From Talpa occidentalis (Eukaryota > Chordata > Mammalia > Eulipotyphla > Talpidae), in NCBI RefSeq assembly GCF_014898055.3, contig NW_023604295.1:93201591-93265590 (forward strand): a DNA stretch of 64,000 nt, given 5' to 3'. This document shows, in pieces, positions 1 through 12,300 of the stretch; within the stretch, counting starts at the first letter, position 1; every line of letters starts with the position of its first letter. The notes under the pieces were generated by a model that made no database searches, was not told the DNA's origin, and saw only the letters and a list, made by a program, of their open reading frames with translations. The position numbers and the translations under genes are program-made.

Positions 1-809
1 GCTATAAGCAGAGGGTCCCTTGGAAAGCATGAGAGTGTTAAACTGAAGAGTAGCAGCCCTCTCTCCCCTGCCTTCCCAAAGACTAGCATAAAAGAGAAGC
101 AATGATTTTAGAGTTTGGGTCCCACACCCTATTCCTGCAGTATTAAAGAATGAGCCACCTGCCCATTCTTTGGGAAAAATTTGGGAAAAGGCAACTGTTT
201 TTGGTTTAAAAATTCACATAGCATTTAAACTAACAAAGTAACTGAAATTGCTAGTGTTTGGTCTCAGGAATAGGAGAAAGTCCATACCCAGAGTTTTATC
301 CATACCTGATTTAGATGATGTAAAAAATGAAGTTTGGGTCTGTTTTTAGTTGATCATAAATAGGTGAGAGTTTAGACTTAAGAACAGATGCTAGAATGAA
401 TTGAAATTTGGGGGGATATTAGATGGAATGAATGTATTTTATACAATGCAAGGACATGAATTTCAGTGGGCCAGATTAGGCTATTAAGGGTTCAACAGTG
501 TCATACGAAAAGTTATGTCTACCTGGAACCTCAGATTAAGACCACATTTGAGAATAACATATTAAAAGGTGTCATGAGTTAAGATGGAGCCATTGCAGGT
601 TCCTTTTAAGAAGGGAGAGATACAAAAATACATCAGCAAGAATGTCATGTGAGAGCAATGGAAACAATTTAATGACACAGCTAGAAGGCAAGCAAAACCA
701 AGGATTACTAGAAACCACCAGAGGCAAACAAAAATGTACTCTTCTTAATCTTCAAAGAGACAAGGCCCAGCTGATTCATTGATTTAGACTTCTAGGCTCC
801 CAAACGGCA
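1..809. other. unassigned non-coding DNA
   Basis: No repeat family, exon or RNA gene recognised. Composition is AT-rich with many stops in all frames. Probably old unique or unrecognisably decayed sequence. Confidence 0.5.
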
Positions 810-817
810 AATGAGGA

Positions 818-943
818 GGGCCTCTCCCCTGGTGGCGCAGCAGTTGAGCGCTGGGCTGCAAGGCTGCCGGTAGCCTCTGCAGCACCAGTTAGTTCCCTGG
901 CCATCAGCGAGGGTCCCACCAAAAAAAAAAAAAAAAAAAAAAA
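818..943 (+). repeat. tRNA-derived SINE, head only, with poly(A)
   Basis: The tRNA-like head is present, with a GGTGGCGCAGCAG-type A box near 831 and a degenerate B box near 888. About 105 nt in, it runs straight into 24 A residues. The usual CT-rich body and AATAAA tail are absent. AATGAGGA occurs on both sides (810-817 and 946-953) as a target-site duplication, so the short form was itself inserted. Confidence 0.85.
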
Positions 944-1230
944 GGAATGAGGAATATCTGCAAGAAAAAATATGACTATATTTTTGAATTTAAAAACTAT
1001 AAGATGCATACGAATACATATAGCAGTTCTAGTTTTGGTGCAAAAATTTGGAAGAAATTATAACACACAAACACATGCATGAAAAATAGACCATAAATTA
1101 AAGAAATGATTACATGTAGAGAGCTCATAAATATTAGTTGGAAGCAATAGAGGTGGGACTAAGGTTTAACTGAGTTTATCCTTGATATTGTTTTCATATT
1201 TGAATCATGTAAATATTTTATTTTATTTTA

Positions 1231-1506
1231 TTTTTTTAAAGATTTATTTATTTATTTATACTAGCACTGGGTACAGTCAGAAGCGCGGGAGGGTGAGAGA
1301 ATTCACCAGAGCCAGAGCGGGGAGCAGAGCAGGCAGAAGGACCTAAGTACACTGCTGAGGGGAGCAGCGGGCAGCAGGAGAGGTCTGTGCGCCATGTGGG
1401 ACCCTCCTCCTGCTGCCGGGGAGCAGCCGGGGATCGAACCGGTGCCGTGGAGGCTTCGGGCAGCTTTGCAACCCAGTGCTCAACCGTTGCGCCACCGGGG
1501 AGGCCC
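1231..1506 (-). repeat. full-length tRNA-derived SINE, young GC-rich subfamily
   Basis: On the minus strand it begins GGGCCTCCCCGGTGGCGC, keeps the A and B boxes, and ends in AATAAATAAATAAATCTTTAAA. A 16-bp target-site duplication is identical on both sides (1205-1220 and 1507-1522), so the insertion is fairly recent. Confidence 0.93.
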
Positions 1507-1522
1507 TCATGTAAATATTTTA

Positions 1523-2192
1523 AACATTCAATGAATGGAGTTAAATCAAAAGAGAAATAGGAAATATTCTAAGTTGACTATAAATAGAAATAAGTGAATC
1601 TAATTCTTATGAAAGAGATAATTGAACCATGAAGAGAAAAACAATAATTCAAGTAACATCGGGACATAGTAACTTGATACATTGCCAAAATATATTTGGT
1701 CCATGAAGAAAACTTAAATGTGGGCTTAGATAATATTATGGAATCATTTTTAATTTTCCCTAAAATATGTCCATTTTTGCAATACATCTAAAAATATTAT
1801 TAATTTTCTTAGAATGATAATATGTGGTATTCTTACATTTAATAGATGCATTTTGTTTTTTAGGAAAGCAATGCTACAATCCATACAATTTACTTTTAAA
1901 TAGTCAGTTAAAAATATATATGTAAACATGCATACATACAGACATAGAAAGACTATGTATATTTATAATAATAGTGGAAATAGATTACCAAGAAAAATGA
2001 AAGCTAAGGATATAGAAGATAAATGCCCTTGTCCTGACTGTTGTGCTCAGACCATCCTGTTTACTAATCTGGTACAGACTCTAAATCAGAGGAGGGGCTG
2101 GAGTCCACAGGTTGCCTTTCCTAGGCTCCTAGGAGAGCTGGTTTCCAGCAGGATTCTGCCAATAGAACATTTTAGAAAAAAAATAGAGGACA
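1523..2192. other. unassigned AT-rich DNA
   Basis: No gene or repeat recognised. The last 13 bases (2180-2192) are the left copy of the duplication made by the following L1 insertion. Confidence 0.5.
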
Positions 2193-2962
2193 GTGAGAAT
2201 GGCACATATTAAAAAAACTAGCAACAACAAATGTTGGCAAGGTTGTGGAGAAAAAGGAACTCTCCTGCACTGCTGGTGGGAGTGCAAACTGGTCCAACCA
2301 CTATGGAGAGCTGCATGGAGATTTCTGGACCTACTAAACATAGAGCTTCCATATGATCCAGCAATCCCACTCCTAGGTATTTACCCAAAGGACACAGAAA
2401 CAGTAATTTCAAAGGGCACCTGCACCTTGTTTATAGCAGCACTATTTACAATAGCTAAGCTATGGAAGCACCCCAAATGCCCAAAAATAGATGACTGGAT
2501 CAAGAAGATGTGGTACATATACACCATGGGATACAGTCAGCATTCAAAATAGATAAACACATGCAGTTTGCAGCAACACAGATGGAGCTAGAAGGGATCA
2601 TACTCAGCGAAGTAAGTCAGAAAGAAAAAGAAAAATACTGGATGGTCTCACTCATAGCAGGAATTTAGAAAACCTAAATAAGAGACCAGTAAGAAGACAA
2701 ATCAATACAAAGTAAAAATCAAAATCAACAAGCAACTATAAACCAGAGGGAAGGGGAGGGGGGGGGGGGAGAGGGAGGGGGGAGGGAAGGGCTGGAAAAG
2801 AAGGACTAGTGTCAAAATAAGGGGGGGTGCAATTGTATGGGGAATATAACCAAAATGAAAATGCATACATTGTGCAAAGATGAAAAAAGATGTAAGAATT
2901 ATATAAAATAAAATATTCAAATAAAAAAAATAAAAATATATAAATCCAGATTAAAAAAAAAG
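2193..2962 (+). mobile_element. 5'-truncated L1 (ORF2 C-terminus plus 3'UTR)
   Basis: 2193-2552 encodes the C-terminal end of L1 ORF2p: the Cys/His pattern [18 protein letters not shown], the [13 protein letters not shown] stretch and the [13 protein letters not shown] stretch. A G-rich 3'UTR tract (2752-2792) and an A-rich end with AATAAA follow. A 13-bp duplication, AAAATAGAGGACA, flanks it (2180-2192, 2963-2975). The reading frame closes early near 2550, so this is a dead fragment. Confidence 0.93.
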
Positions 2963-2975
2963 AAAATAGAGGACA

Positions 2976-3844
2976 AATGGCAGACAGCTAAGCCAGCGTT
3001 TTTATACCTTCCTTCTCTGGCTGAGGGCTTTCTTCCACAGCACTTGAGTCTCTTCTGTGGAGTCAGCCTTCACCAGCAAGGTCTCCCTGGGCTCCCTTCC
3101 CCTTTTACCTCTTGTCTGGGGACTCCTGAGCTTCCTAATGGTCCTAATTTCAGGGTTTCCTACTCATCCTCTGCTGGCATATCAACTCTTCCATGTCATG
3201 TTTATGTAATCCATTTGTAGATTTCCCATGCCAAATACACATTACTATTTGCTCTTATTTGAACCCTGACTGATTCAGGACCTGGGAGGGAAAAGAGATA
3301 AATAGAAAATTTCTGCAGTCTTATATGAAGATTGTAGTGGCAGGATGGCCACAGAGCAAAATATCTCTGATCGGAGCAGACCCATTAAAGGAGAGTCCTA
3401 GAGCCCTTGGCTTTCTCAGGCTTTCATTGAGCTTTTACAGGTAGTGCAGCAACCAGGTACAGGGCAGGCAGGGGTGCCAGGGGGCCAGGAGGCCCAAGCC
3501 CCTGGCAAGTCTTCACTCTGGGCTCCCTGGCCTTCTCTCTCCTTCTCTCTCTTGCCTCTGCTCCTCTTGGCTAATATCTCAATACTCCTGCCATGGCCCA
3601 CAGAAGTAAACAACATAACTTATAACAAAGTAACAAAATGCAGGTGCCCTATCAGGCAGGGCAGTCTAAGGGCAGGAGGGCAGAAAAGCCTGAAAACCAT
3701 TTACCCTATAAGATACAGGCAATGAGTGAAGAATCACAAATATGCTACTAAAATATTAACCAGTGTATGTTTTCTTTTACCATTAACCTACTATTTTCTA
3801 CTTTTGAGCCTATGTGGCTAAATGTCATAAATCATTCTTTAACA
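2976..3844. other. unassigned DNA, locally GC-richer (about 3000-3720)
   Basis: This block is less AT-rich than its surroundings and does not match the SINE or L1 families seen elsewhere in the window. Parts of 3329-3722 (TG start, CA end, CT-rich middle) could be an old LTR, but I found no matching duplication or polyadenylation signal. The open frames here are short and show no recognisable domain. Confidence 0.35.
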
Positions 3845-4350
3845 AAAGTATAATAGTTAAGTACATAAATTCTATTGTTAAAAAATTGAGTTTAGGGGCC
3901 TGCCGGGTGGCGCAGCGGTTGAGCGCTGGGTTGCGAAGCTCCCCACAGCCTCTGCAGCGCCGGTTCAATCCCCGGCTGCTCCCCGGCCACCGGAGGAGGG
4001 TCCCACATGGCACACAGACCTCTCCTGCCGCCCGCTGCTCCCCTCAGCAGTGTACTTCGGTCCTTCTGCCTGTTCTGCTCCCCGCTCTGGCTCTGGTGAA
4101 TTCTCTCACCCTCCTGTGCTTCTGACTGTACCCAGTGCTTGTATAAATCAATAAATCAATCAATAAATAAATCTTTAAAAAAAAAAAATTGAGTTTAATC
4201 TCAGTTTTACCTTAGTTGATAGCTCTGTAACCCTACGTGACTGAGCTTCTATGTGCCTCAATTTCCTCATATGTAAATGGAGGTAGCAATAGTGTCTACT
4301 GTGTATAGATCTTAAAAATGTACAAAGTAAACAATCAGTAAATGTTCTTT
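3845..4350 (+). repeat. MIR element, split by a young SINE
   Basis: 3845-3894 resembles the MIR head (agTATAATaGTTAAGtacat). 4198-4350 resembles the MIR core and tail, including the typical GTGCCTCAATTTCCTCAT phrase and a degraded run up to AGTAAATGTTC. The two parts join once the intervening SINE and one duplication copy are removed. MIR is an ancient mammalian tRNA-derived SINE. Confidence 0.75.
3895..4183 (+). repeat. full-length young SINE inside MIR
   Basis: Complete head (GGGGCCTGCCGGGTGGCGC), B box GGTTCAATCCC, CT-rich body and AATAAATAAATCTTTAAA tail. The 14-bp duplication AAAAATTGAGTTTA (3881-3894, 4184-4197) is exact. The site reads TT/AAAAA, typical of L1 endonuclease. Confidence 0.95.
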
Positions 4351-4690
4351 TATATCAGGTCACAGATTTCAAAGTGCATGAGTCCTCAGACAATATATTT
4401 CACACATTTCATTATAATATTGACAAGAAAGAAAAATTCCAAGTAATCATGAATGAAGCAATGTAATTTGTGGACCTGCCTTTGTTATATCTCACTTAAA
4501 GTTGACATTTCCTAGAAACTATTGAGGACTTTTAAGTACTCACTTGTAGTTTTCACACTTACGACTTCATTCCACCCAACACTCCAATTGAAATAGAGAA
4601 AAAAATAGATGTCACTATCAAATTTTGCTGATGAAAACTGAATTGAGAGGTCATTGGCAAGAGAGAAATAAGATTAAAAACTAAGACTTC
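4351..4690. other. unassigned DNA
   Basis: No gene or repeat recognised. Confidence 0.5.
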
Positions 4691-4860
4691 GTGCGCGTAG
4701 ACATCTCCTGCCACCCGCTGCTCCCCTCAGCAGTGTATTTCGGTCCATCTGCCTGTTCTGTTCCCTGGTCTGGCTCTGGTGAATTCTCTCACCCTCCCGC
4801 GCTTCTGACTGTACCCAGTGCTTGTATAAATAAATAAATAAATCTTAAAAAAAAAAAAAA
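4691..4860 (+). repeat. 5'-truncated young SINE
   Basis: It starts in the body of the SINE (GCGCGTAGACATCTCC) with no tRNA head, continues to TGTATAAATAAATAAATAAATC and a poly(A) run. The flanks AAAAACTAAG(A/C)CTTC (4676-4690, 4861-4875) form a 15-bp duplication with one mismatch, so the truncation happened on insertion. Confidence 0.9.
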
Positions 4861-4875
4861 AAAAACTAAGCCTTC

Positions 4876-5666
4876 TGACTGCTACCTTTTGCTTTTTTTT
4901 TTTTTTTTGAGGTCTTTAATGAATCATTCTTGGCAAACCACCATGCTTACCTTTGACATATATTCTACATTTCTATGATAAAAATAACATACAATAGGTA
5001 AAATACATTTATGTGTCAATCATTAGAATTCCTCTCATTTATGCTCATATTATGACTGATTTTTCATAATTTTTTGTGGACAAGAAAGAAATTGCATATC
5101 TATAATATCAAGAAAGCAAAGCATTGGAAGAAATAATCAGTTGTATGATCAAATAAGCAGATAACATAGAATTAAGATATGGCTACTCTAAATTTGAAAC
5201 CACATCACTAATCTTGAATAATACCAATCTGTAAAGAAAATTGACAACTCAGAAGACAGTACATTGGAAGTACTACAAGAAAGAAAACTGTAGGAGGGAG
5301 ATAATTCATTAGCTCTATTACCTTAGGATAAGTCAGAGATAATGAGTAATTTTACTCATCATTGTTTCCAAGGGAACTATGGTTAGCTCTTCTCACATTT
5401 AATATCTTGATTATTTTATACATGTAATGAACACTACGACTCTTACTCTACAATGCGTCTATGTGGCATGCACCTTGTTAGCAGAATCTTATTTTTAGTA
5501 AAACTGAATATTTACTTGGTGGTTTTGGGGTTAAGCTACTATTTCCAATGAGCCAATGTTAAAAATAAACCACTGGACACAGCTTTATCAATCAGGTGGC
5601 AGATCACATTTATTTATTTTCTTTTAACATTGAAATCAAATATATTAAATATTAAAAAATAAAATC
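4876..5666. other. unassigned AT-rich DNA with a poly(T) run
   Basis: A T17 run lies near 4892-4908. The rest shows no recognised gene or repeat. Confidence 0.5.
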
Positions 5667-5909
5667 GGGGCCTCCCCAGTGGCGCAGCAGGTTGAGCGCA
5701 GCGCTGTGAAGCTGTCCATAGCCTCTGCAGCACGGGTTAGAGTCCCAGTCCACCATGGAGATTCCCACATGGCGTGGCAGACCTCTCCTGCATCTTCCGC
5801 TGCTCTCCTCAGCAGTGCTTTTAGTCTGTCTCTGGTGAATCCTCTCACCATTCCACGTCTCTGCCCTGTACTCCAGCTATTGTATAAATAAAAAATAAAT
5901 CTTTATATA
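5667..5909 (+). repeat. SINE with internal deletion
   Basis: Head GGGGCCTCCCCAGTGGCGC is intact. The body lacks the segment that normally reads CTGCCTGTTCTGTTCCCC. It ends AATAAAAAATAAATCTTT. AAAAAATAAAAT occurs on both sides, a possible low-complexity target duplication. Confidence 0.88.
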
Positions 5910-7185
5910 AAAAAATAAAATGAAAACATATTTTGAGTAACACAGGCCTTTTCTTATATTTTTCTTATATAACTTTCATTGTAAAAAAAAAAAAAAAAAA
6001 AAAAAAGACTTTTTTGTAAAAAAAAAACAGAAAAAAAAAAAAAGACTTTCAAAATGTACCATGTAAAAACATTGTATTTGTGGCAAACATCCCCAAATTA
6101 TAAAACAAAAGCTTATTGAATTTTTAGGCACAGAATGTCTGAAATCATATTAAAGCCCACTTTCATGATGTGGAATATTTCATTTAGCTTTTGAAGGCAT
6201 TCAGTGTGTGTCTAATGAATGGAAAAAGGTAAAATGTATTATCTAGAAAGAATCACATCAGAAAATTGATACTCAATAGGTGCATAAATGTAGGGCAACT
6301 GAGTTCAACTAGATGATGAGACTTTACAAATTGATGAGTGGCACTTCGAGGCACTCTCCACACTAGCAGCAATGGAGAACTAACAAATAGAATATGATGC
6401 CACTTGTGTGCATAAATAAAAAAAAATTCTCAAGATTTCAAGTGATTGTTGGAAAATTTTAGCAAGTTGACAAAAAACAAATTTCTTTATAGAATTTGTA
6501 AACCTATATTTTGAGAACATTTATAAAGCCTAAATATATTGTGGAAATTTACTTGATTTATTAATACATAGCCTAATGAAAGGAAGTGACAATTCCAGTG
6601 ACTTTCAATGTAGGATGAAAATCCTGAGTCATAGCCATAAAGAAATGATCAGCTGAAATTGAATGATTCAAAAAGCAAAAACATGCCTTAGACTAAAACA
6701 GATGGAATTTGCTGCCCAAGCTAAGGGTTTATGAAATTCCAAAGAAGTGATTTTTGGTAATATTTTCAGATCCCTGATTTTTTTTTTATTTCTAAATTAT
6801 ACATCTATATATAGCTAGATAATAGTTTTTTAATTTTGTGTTAAATATGGTTCAGGTATCAGGACAATAATTTAACTAAGTATCTTATTTTGTCACACTT
6901 GTTTAAGAGTTTCAGAAGCCATATTAGTCATTTTCAGATCCTGATCAATTTATAATGCTAAGCAAACAGAAAGCAAAAACTATACATACCATGTGACCCC
7001 ATTCTGCCACTAATCTGCTGTCCTCTAATAGCAATCCCATACCCTGGTAGCAAAGTAGAATGAATCAAATGTGTTTTTCTATCTTTAAAAACTGAACCAA
7101 ATTCCACATCTGACTAAAATGGTTTAACAGGGAACAGATTTACCTATCATCTGAAATTAAAAAAAAAAAAAAAGGGAGGACTTTT
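5910..7185. other. unassigned AT-rich DNA with A-runs
   Basis: Long A-runs lie at 5983-6006 and 6018-6043. The remainder is AT-rich with no recognised gene or repeat. Confidence 0.5.
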
Positions 7186-7553
7186 TTTTTTATTTTTTAT
7201 AAATTATTTTCTTTTGTATATTTTCCATCATTTTTCATTTTTAAATTATTTATTTTTACATCATTGTTCATTTTTATTTTATTTTATTTTTATCTTTTAT
7301 TTTATTTTCTCTATTTTATATATTTTAACATAATTTTTCATTTTTGCATAATGTATGTATTTTCATCTTGGTTATAGTCCCCATACAATTCCCACCCCCC
7401 TTATTTTGACCCTAATCCCTCTCCCTCTTTTCCCCCCATAGTGTGTTTCTGGTTTATAGTTGCCTGTTGATTTTGATTTTTACTTTATTATAATTAGTCT
7501 TTTTCCTGGTCTCTTATTTAGGTTTTCTAAATTACTGCTATAAGTGAGATCAT
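7186..7553 (-). mobile_element. L1 3'UTR fragment
   Basis: Read on the minus strand, the end matches the other L1 3' ends in this window: the ATTTAGAAAACCTAAATAAGA region, the AACTATAAACCAGAAACAC motif, a G-rich tract (7394-7436 as C-rich on +), and GGGGACTATAACCAAGATG. It ends in a long AT-rich tail. Almost no ORF2 remains. Confidence 0.8.
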
Positions 7554-7902
7554 GAGCTGGGAGAAAAAATTTTAAAGTGCTTTCAAGACATTAAACATCA
7601 AGCATGAATGCCAATGATCCCTGATTGATGGCTAACACACACTCGCCCCATCATACAACTTATTGTGATGTTAGACCGTGGTATAGAATGGAGAATATCA
7701 GGCAGAGAGACTTAAAATTCCAAAGACGAGGACAGAGCTGGGGCCATACAAAGTGCAAGGTAGACAGATCTTACAAAAAGGAGTACTGAAGAGGAGAAAA
7801 TGATACAAAGATGCCCCGTGGGTCTGGAGAAATCTGCAGTTTAGTATTTTATCAGTGCACACAATGAAAGAAACTACCAAAGTTGTAGAAAGAAACAACT
7901 GA

Positions 7903-8165
7903 GGGCCTGCCTGCTGGCACAGGGGTTAAGCACAGCACTGCAAAGCTATCTGCAGCCTCTGTAGCATGAGTTCGATCCCCAGCCAGCCAGGGAGCTATCC
8001 ACATGGCTAAGCAGACCTCTCCTGCCTCTCCCGCTGCTCCTCTCAGCAGTGTACCTTGGTCAATCTGCCTGTTCTGTTCCTCACTCTGTCTGGTGAATCC
8101 TCTCACCCCTGACACCTCTGGCCTATGCCCCAGTTCTTGTATGCATAAATAAATCTTTTTAAAAA
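7903..8165 (+). repeat. full-length SINE, older subfamily
   Basis: It has the older-subfamily markers GGGGTTAAGCACAGCACT, GAGTTCGATCCCC, CCTCTGGCC and TTGTATGCATAAATAAATC. The right flank AGAAACAA repeats the left flank (from 7891), a short imperfect duplication. Confidence 0.9.
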
Positions 8166-8413
8166 AGAAACAAGTAACTGAAAAATTAAGAAGGAAAATA
8201 CACACAGTTCACACATGTCCTGGAATAGCTCCTGTGCCCACAGGCAGAGTTAAAAACCGCAAGAATCATGGGTCATCCAACTTAATGAAAACTTAACCCT
8301 AGATGTTGCAATTGTCTGGTCTCACTTAATAAAGCTTAAAGACAAGGCCCCAAATTATCAATCATTCTCAAGCAGTTAAAATATCTTTTAGTAGAAAGCT
8401 CAGAAATATTTAT

Positions 8414-8694
8414 TTTATTATTTTTTAAAGATTTATATTATTTATTTATACAAGAACCTGGGTACAGGCCAGATTCGCAGGAGGGTGAGAGGATTCACCA
8501 GAGACAGAGTGTGGAACAGAACAGGCAGACTGATGAAATACACTGCTGCTGAGGGGAGCAGCGGGCGAGACAGGAGAGGTCTGCCGTGCCATGTGGGACC
8601 CTTGCCGCTGGCCGGGATCGAACGGGTGCTCCGGAGGCTGTGAACAGCTTCACAATGTGGTGCTCAACTGCCTGAGCCACCAGGAGCCGCCCTT
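8414..8694 (-). repeat. full-length SINE, intermediate subfamily
   Basis: Minus-strand head with A box and GTTCGATCCC-like B box, CT-rich body, and tail read as TTTAAAGATTTAT on the plus strand. Flanks AGAAATATTTAT (8402-8413) and AGGAATATTTAT (8695-8706) form a 12-bp duplication with one mismatch. Confidence 0.9.
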
Positions 8695-9334
8695 AGGAAT
8701 ATTTATAAGACTGAAAAATTATATAGCAGTGACAATAAATATTTGACATATAAATTAAAATTTTCTATCCCAAGAAGCAGAAAAAAATTATTAACAGAGG
8801 ATAAAAGTTAATCAATTGAAACTGACATAAAAGTAATAATTAGAATTAATCAACAAGGACATGAAATTATTGACTGTGTTTCATATATTTAAGTATCTAG
8901 AGGAGAGATTGAGAATGCTAAATAGAGACATGGAATTATTTATACATGCCCAATTTAAATCCTAAAAAAGAAAACTTTTATAATAGAGATGAAATTGTCC
9001 ATGATGGGATTAAGGAGATATTAGACATATTAAAATATGAGTAAATTTGAGGATATACAGTGAAAACTCTCAAATATGAAAAACACAGAGGAAAAACACT
9101 GAACAGGAGTGCTTACATGAGCTGGAAGACATTAAGATGCCCTATTGATGGTGTAACTGAAGTTTCCAAAAAGAAGAGGAAAGGAAAAAAAATTGAAGAT
9201 AAGAGTACAAATTTCTCAAATGTAAATGATAATATAAACCCACAAACCATGAAACACAACACACCTTAACCACAAAAAATGAAGAAAACTACAGGTATTG
9301 TAAAAAAAAAAAAGTGTTTCTATAAGAATAAAGT

Positions 9335-12300
9335 TCAAGATGGCACATTAGTAGAATCCTGGAATCAACACCTCTCCAAAGACCTGACAAACATGCATCT
9401 ATATTGGAATAACAGCCTTGAAAATAAACTAAAGTTTCAAGGATCAGGCTCACTCAAGAAAAAGTAACAGACACTATCAGAAAGGGTAGGGAAGCCTGAG
9501 ACACTCTTGCCACAGGCACTACTGTGGCATTGTAATGCATGTTTGGCAGTGACATCAGGCACACAAATTATTGCCCTGGGGATTGAAAGACTTATCCCAA
9601 CATCAGGTGTCTCAGCATCTGGGAACTGTATGGGAGAACGGACTTCCCTAATCTAGGTATGTAAAACAAAGGAGCTTCCCTTTGGAGAACAATAAGGCTG
9701 AGAATCGGGCAGGGAAGATCCCACAAAAGATCCCACAGGCTGACGAAGAGAGCACAGATACAGACCTGAGAAAATGGCATTTGTTGAAACTAAACTTAAC
9801 ATGAGGAACAAGAAGAAAGAAGAGTATCTTGAATGAAGACGCTGCTGCAAAGCTTGCTTGGCCCTCTTGCCTGTTTAACATCAACATGAGCAGAAGCCAC
9901 ACAGATTGAAATCAAATGAGACCAGGTATTAGGACAAATCACCACACTGTCATAAGCTTTAGTGTTTTCCAGTCAGTTCTTGAAAAAACCTGTCCCACTA
10001 GCCCACAATTGATGATGAAGCTTGTGCATTCAGGGAAAATATTGTCAGTTGAACTTTCTGAGAGCAGGTAGGAATTGCAACTATGCAACTCCCTTGGAAA
10101 CACTTGCCACCTTACCCTATTTTGACTCTGTTGGTGTCACAGGGCTCACTTTTCCACAGTAACAATGGAAACACACTTATAGGAAAAAATATCTGCCTCT
10201 ATAAATTGTTGGTTGAAAAACATGATCACAGATATTTCTTTGGGCTTGCCTTCAGGTAGCTATCATGGTCCCTTGAAACACCAGCCTCCACAGGTTTCTA
10301 GACAACCTGACTGTCACTAAGACTATGATCACCCATAGTACCAGCCGGTAGTCTGAGCCCGCAATCCCTCTCCCCTATCCTCCACCAACTCTAACATTCT
10401 GTTCTTGCTTGGACTTCTGGGAAAACTCTCTGCTTGCAAAACTCACAGAAATAAGAGTTAAGCTGCAGCTGGGTGGTCAAAATCTGTCTGGAACTACTGG
10501 GAAAGATTTCAGTAGGATGTTCCTTGAGTTGACAGTCATCTCAATACCCTCCCTAAGCTCAAGCAGTCATAGCCTCAATGATAGAAACACCTTCCACATT
10601 CTCCATTAAAACTCTTCCCTGTATGCTGGATTGTTTGAAGACTGCCCTACACTATCTCTTGAGCTTCAAGCATCCTGACTGATCTCTGTATATCCAGGTA
10701 TTCATCTATAAAACTACAGCCAACACAGAATCTCAGGGCAACACCTTGGGCCTATGTGCTGAAACCTTTCATTTCAAGACGAGGTCATTGCATCAGGACT
10801 GATAAAGTTCTTTTAGTCAAATACATGCAAATAAACCAAAAGTATCAAGCAAAATGAAGAGACAGAGGAATTCACCCCAATTAATTAATTGAAACAAAAT
10901 CTTGGGGAAAAATACTAATGCACTGAACCTAAGAAAACCATCTAAAGAGGTCTTTAAAGCGACAGTATTGACGATTGTCACAGAAATTAGACCAGTGAAT
11001 GAAGAAAGTGAGAACTATAACAAAGACAGGGAAGATATGAGAAAGATTCAAATGGAAGACATAGTGCTAAATAACATGATAGTTTAACTTTAAAATGGAA
11101 TAGACTAGAATAGAGGGGCTCAACAGTAATTTAGATAAACCAGAGGGCAGAATCAACAAGTTGGAATAAATGGTAATAGAAAGTATCCATAAATTCATAT
11201 GCAGAATGGACAACAAAACATGAATTCCAACTTCAGAACTGAGGTTACAAGAGGGGAATAGGGTGAGGAACAAAGGATAGAGGGGTCTCAATGAACTGTA
11301 ATGGAGGATTATTGGTAATTTGGTGGTGTATGAGGAAGAAGAAGAAAAACAAAATCACAGCTAAATCATAACCAAATAAAATTGTTTAAATTAAATGATT
11401 AAAAAAGTTTGAATGCAATGAGAGATAAAAATAGTTCATATATAGAAACAAAGTTTGGAAAGACAGGAGACTATTAATCAGAAATAATTCAAAACTGAAA
11501 ACAATAAATTAACAACTTGAAAATACTGAAAGTCAGGAAAACTATCAAACTAGATTACAAGCACAGTAAAAAGTCTTTCCAAAACATGGGTAAATAAGCA
11601 GATATTTCAAAGTTAAGAATGTATTCCAGCAGACCCACACTTTAAAAAATGTTAAACAAAATCCTTCAGTAAGAAGGAAAATACTAGAGGAAACTTGATG
11701 TATACAAAAGAATGAAGAGTACCAGAAATGATAATTACATGGATAAATATAAAAGATTTAATATTTTAGCTCTTTGAAATATAATTTTGTTAAAATAAAA
11801 AGCAGCACTGTATGTTTTATTACACATGTAGAAGACAAATCTATGGCATTAATTAAAGTTCAAAGACTGGAAATGTAAAAATGTAATTATATTAGTGTAA
11901 TGGCATTATACCAGTCATGAAATTATTACTTGAAAAGGACTGTGATAATTTTAAGTTAAGTACAATTAAACAATGCATTTAAAGTTTCATATATCACAAT
12001 CTAGTGGAATTTATTCCAGGGACACAAGAATGGTTAAACATTTGAAATTCTTAATGTAATTCACCCAAACAAAACACAATGATAGATTAAAGTCATATGA
12101 TGAAATCTAAGTGTGCTGAGAAAGCATTTGATTTCATTCAAAATACATTTATAATATATAAACCCTTAAAAATGGAGATAAAAAGAACTTACATCAACAA
12201 AATTAATGTTTTTGACAAAACTACAGCTAACATCATTCTCAAAGGTGAAAAACTGAAAGCTTTTCCACTAAGATAAGGTAAAGGCAAGACTATCCACTTT

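Larger units (their letters stand above)
7560..9326 (+). mobile_element. ancient L1 remnant (5'UTR and ORF1 region), two SINEs inside
   Basis: 8700-9326 resembles old L1M-type ORF1 sequence, with phrases such as CAAGGACATGAAATTATTGAC, TAAATAGAGACATGGAA and AGAAGAGGAAAGGAAAAAAA. 7560-8420 resembles the 5' region of the same class. No ORF is intact. SINEs at 7903-8165 and 8414-8694 interrupt it. The subfamily is an inference; a HAL1-type half-L1 is possible. Confidence 0.55.

Noticed and set aside
3444..3725. 93-codon open frame on plus
   Set aside because: No recognisable domain, no splice or Kozak support; local GC content explains the lack of stops.
5645..5891. Opposed open frames over a SINE
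   Set aside because: GC-rich SINE bodies give similar open frames at nearly every copy in the window.
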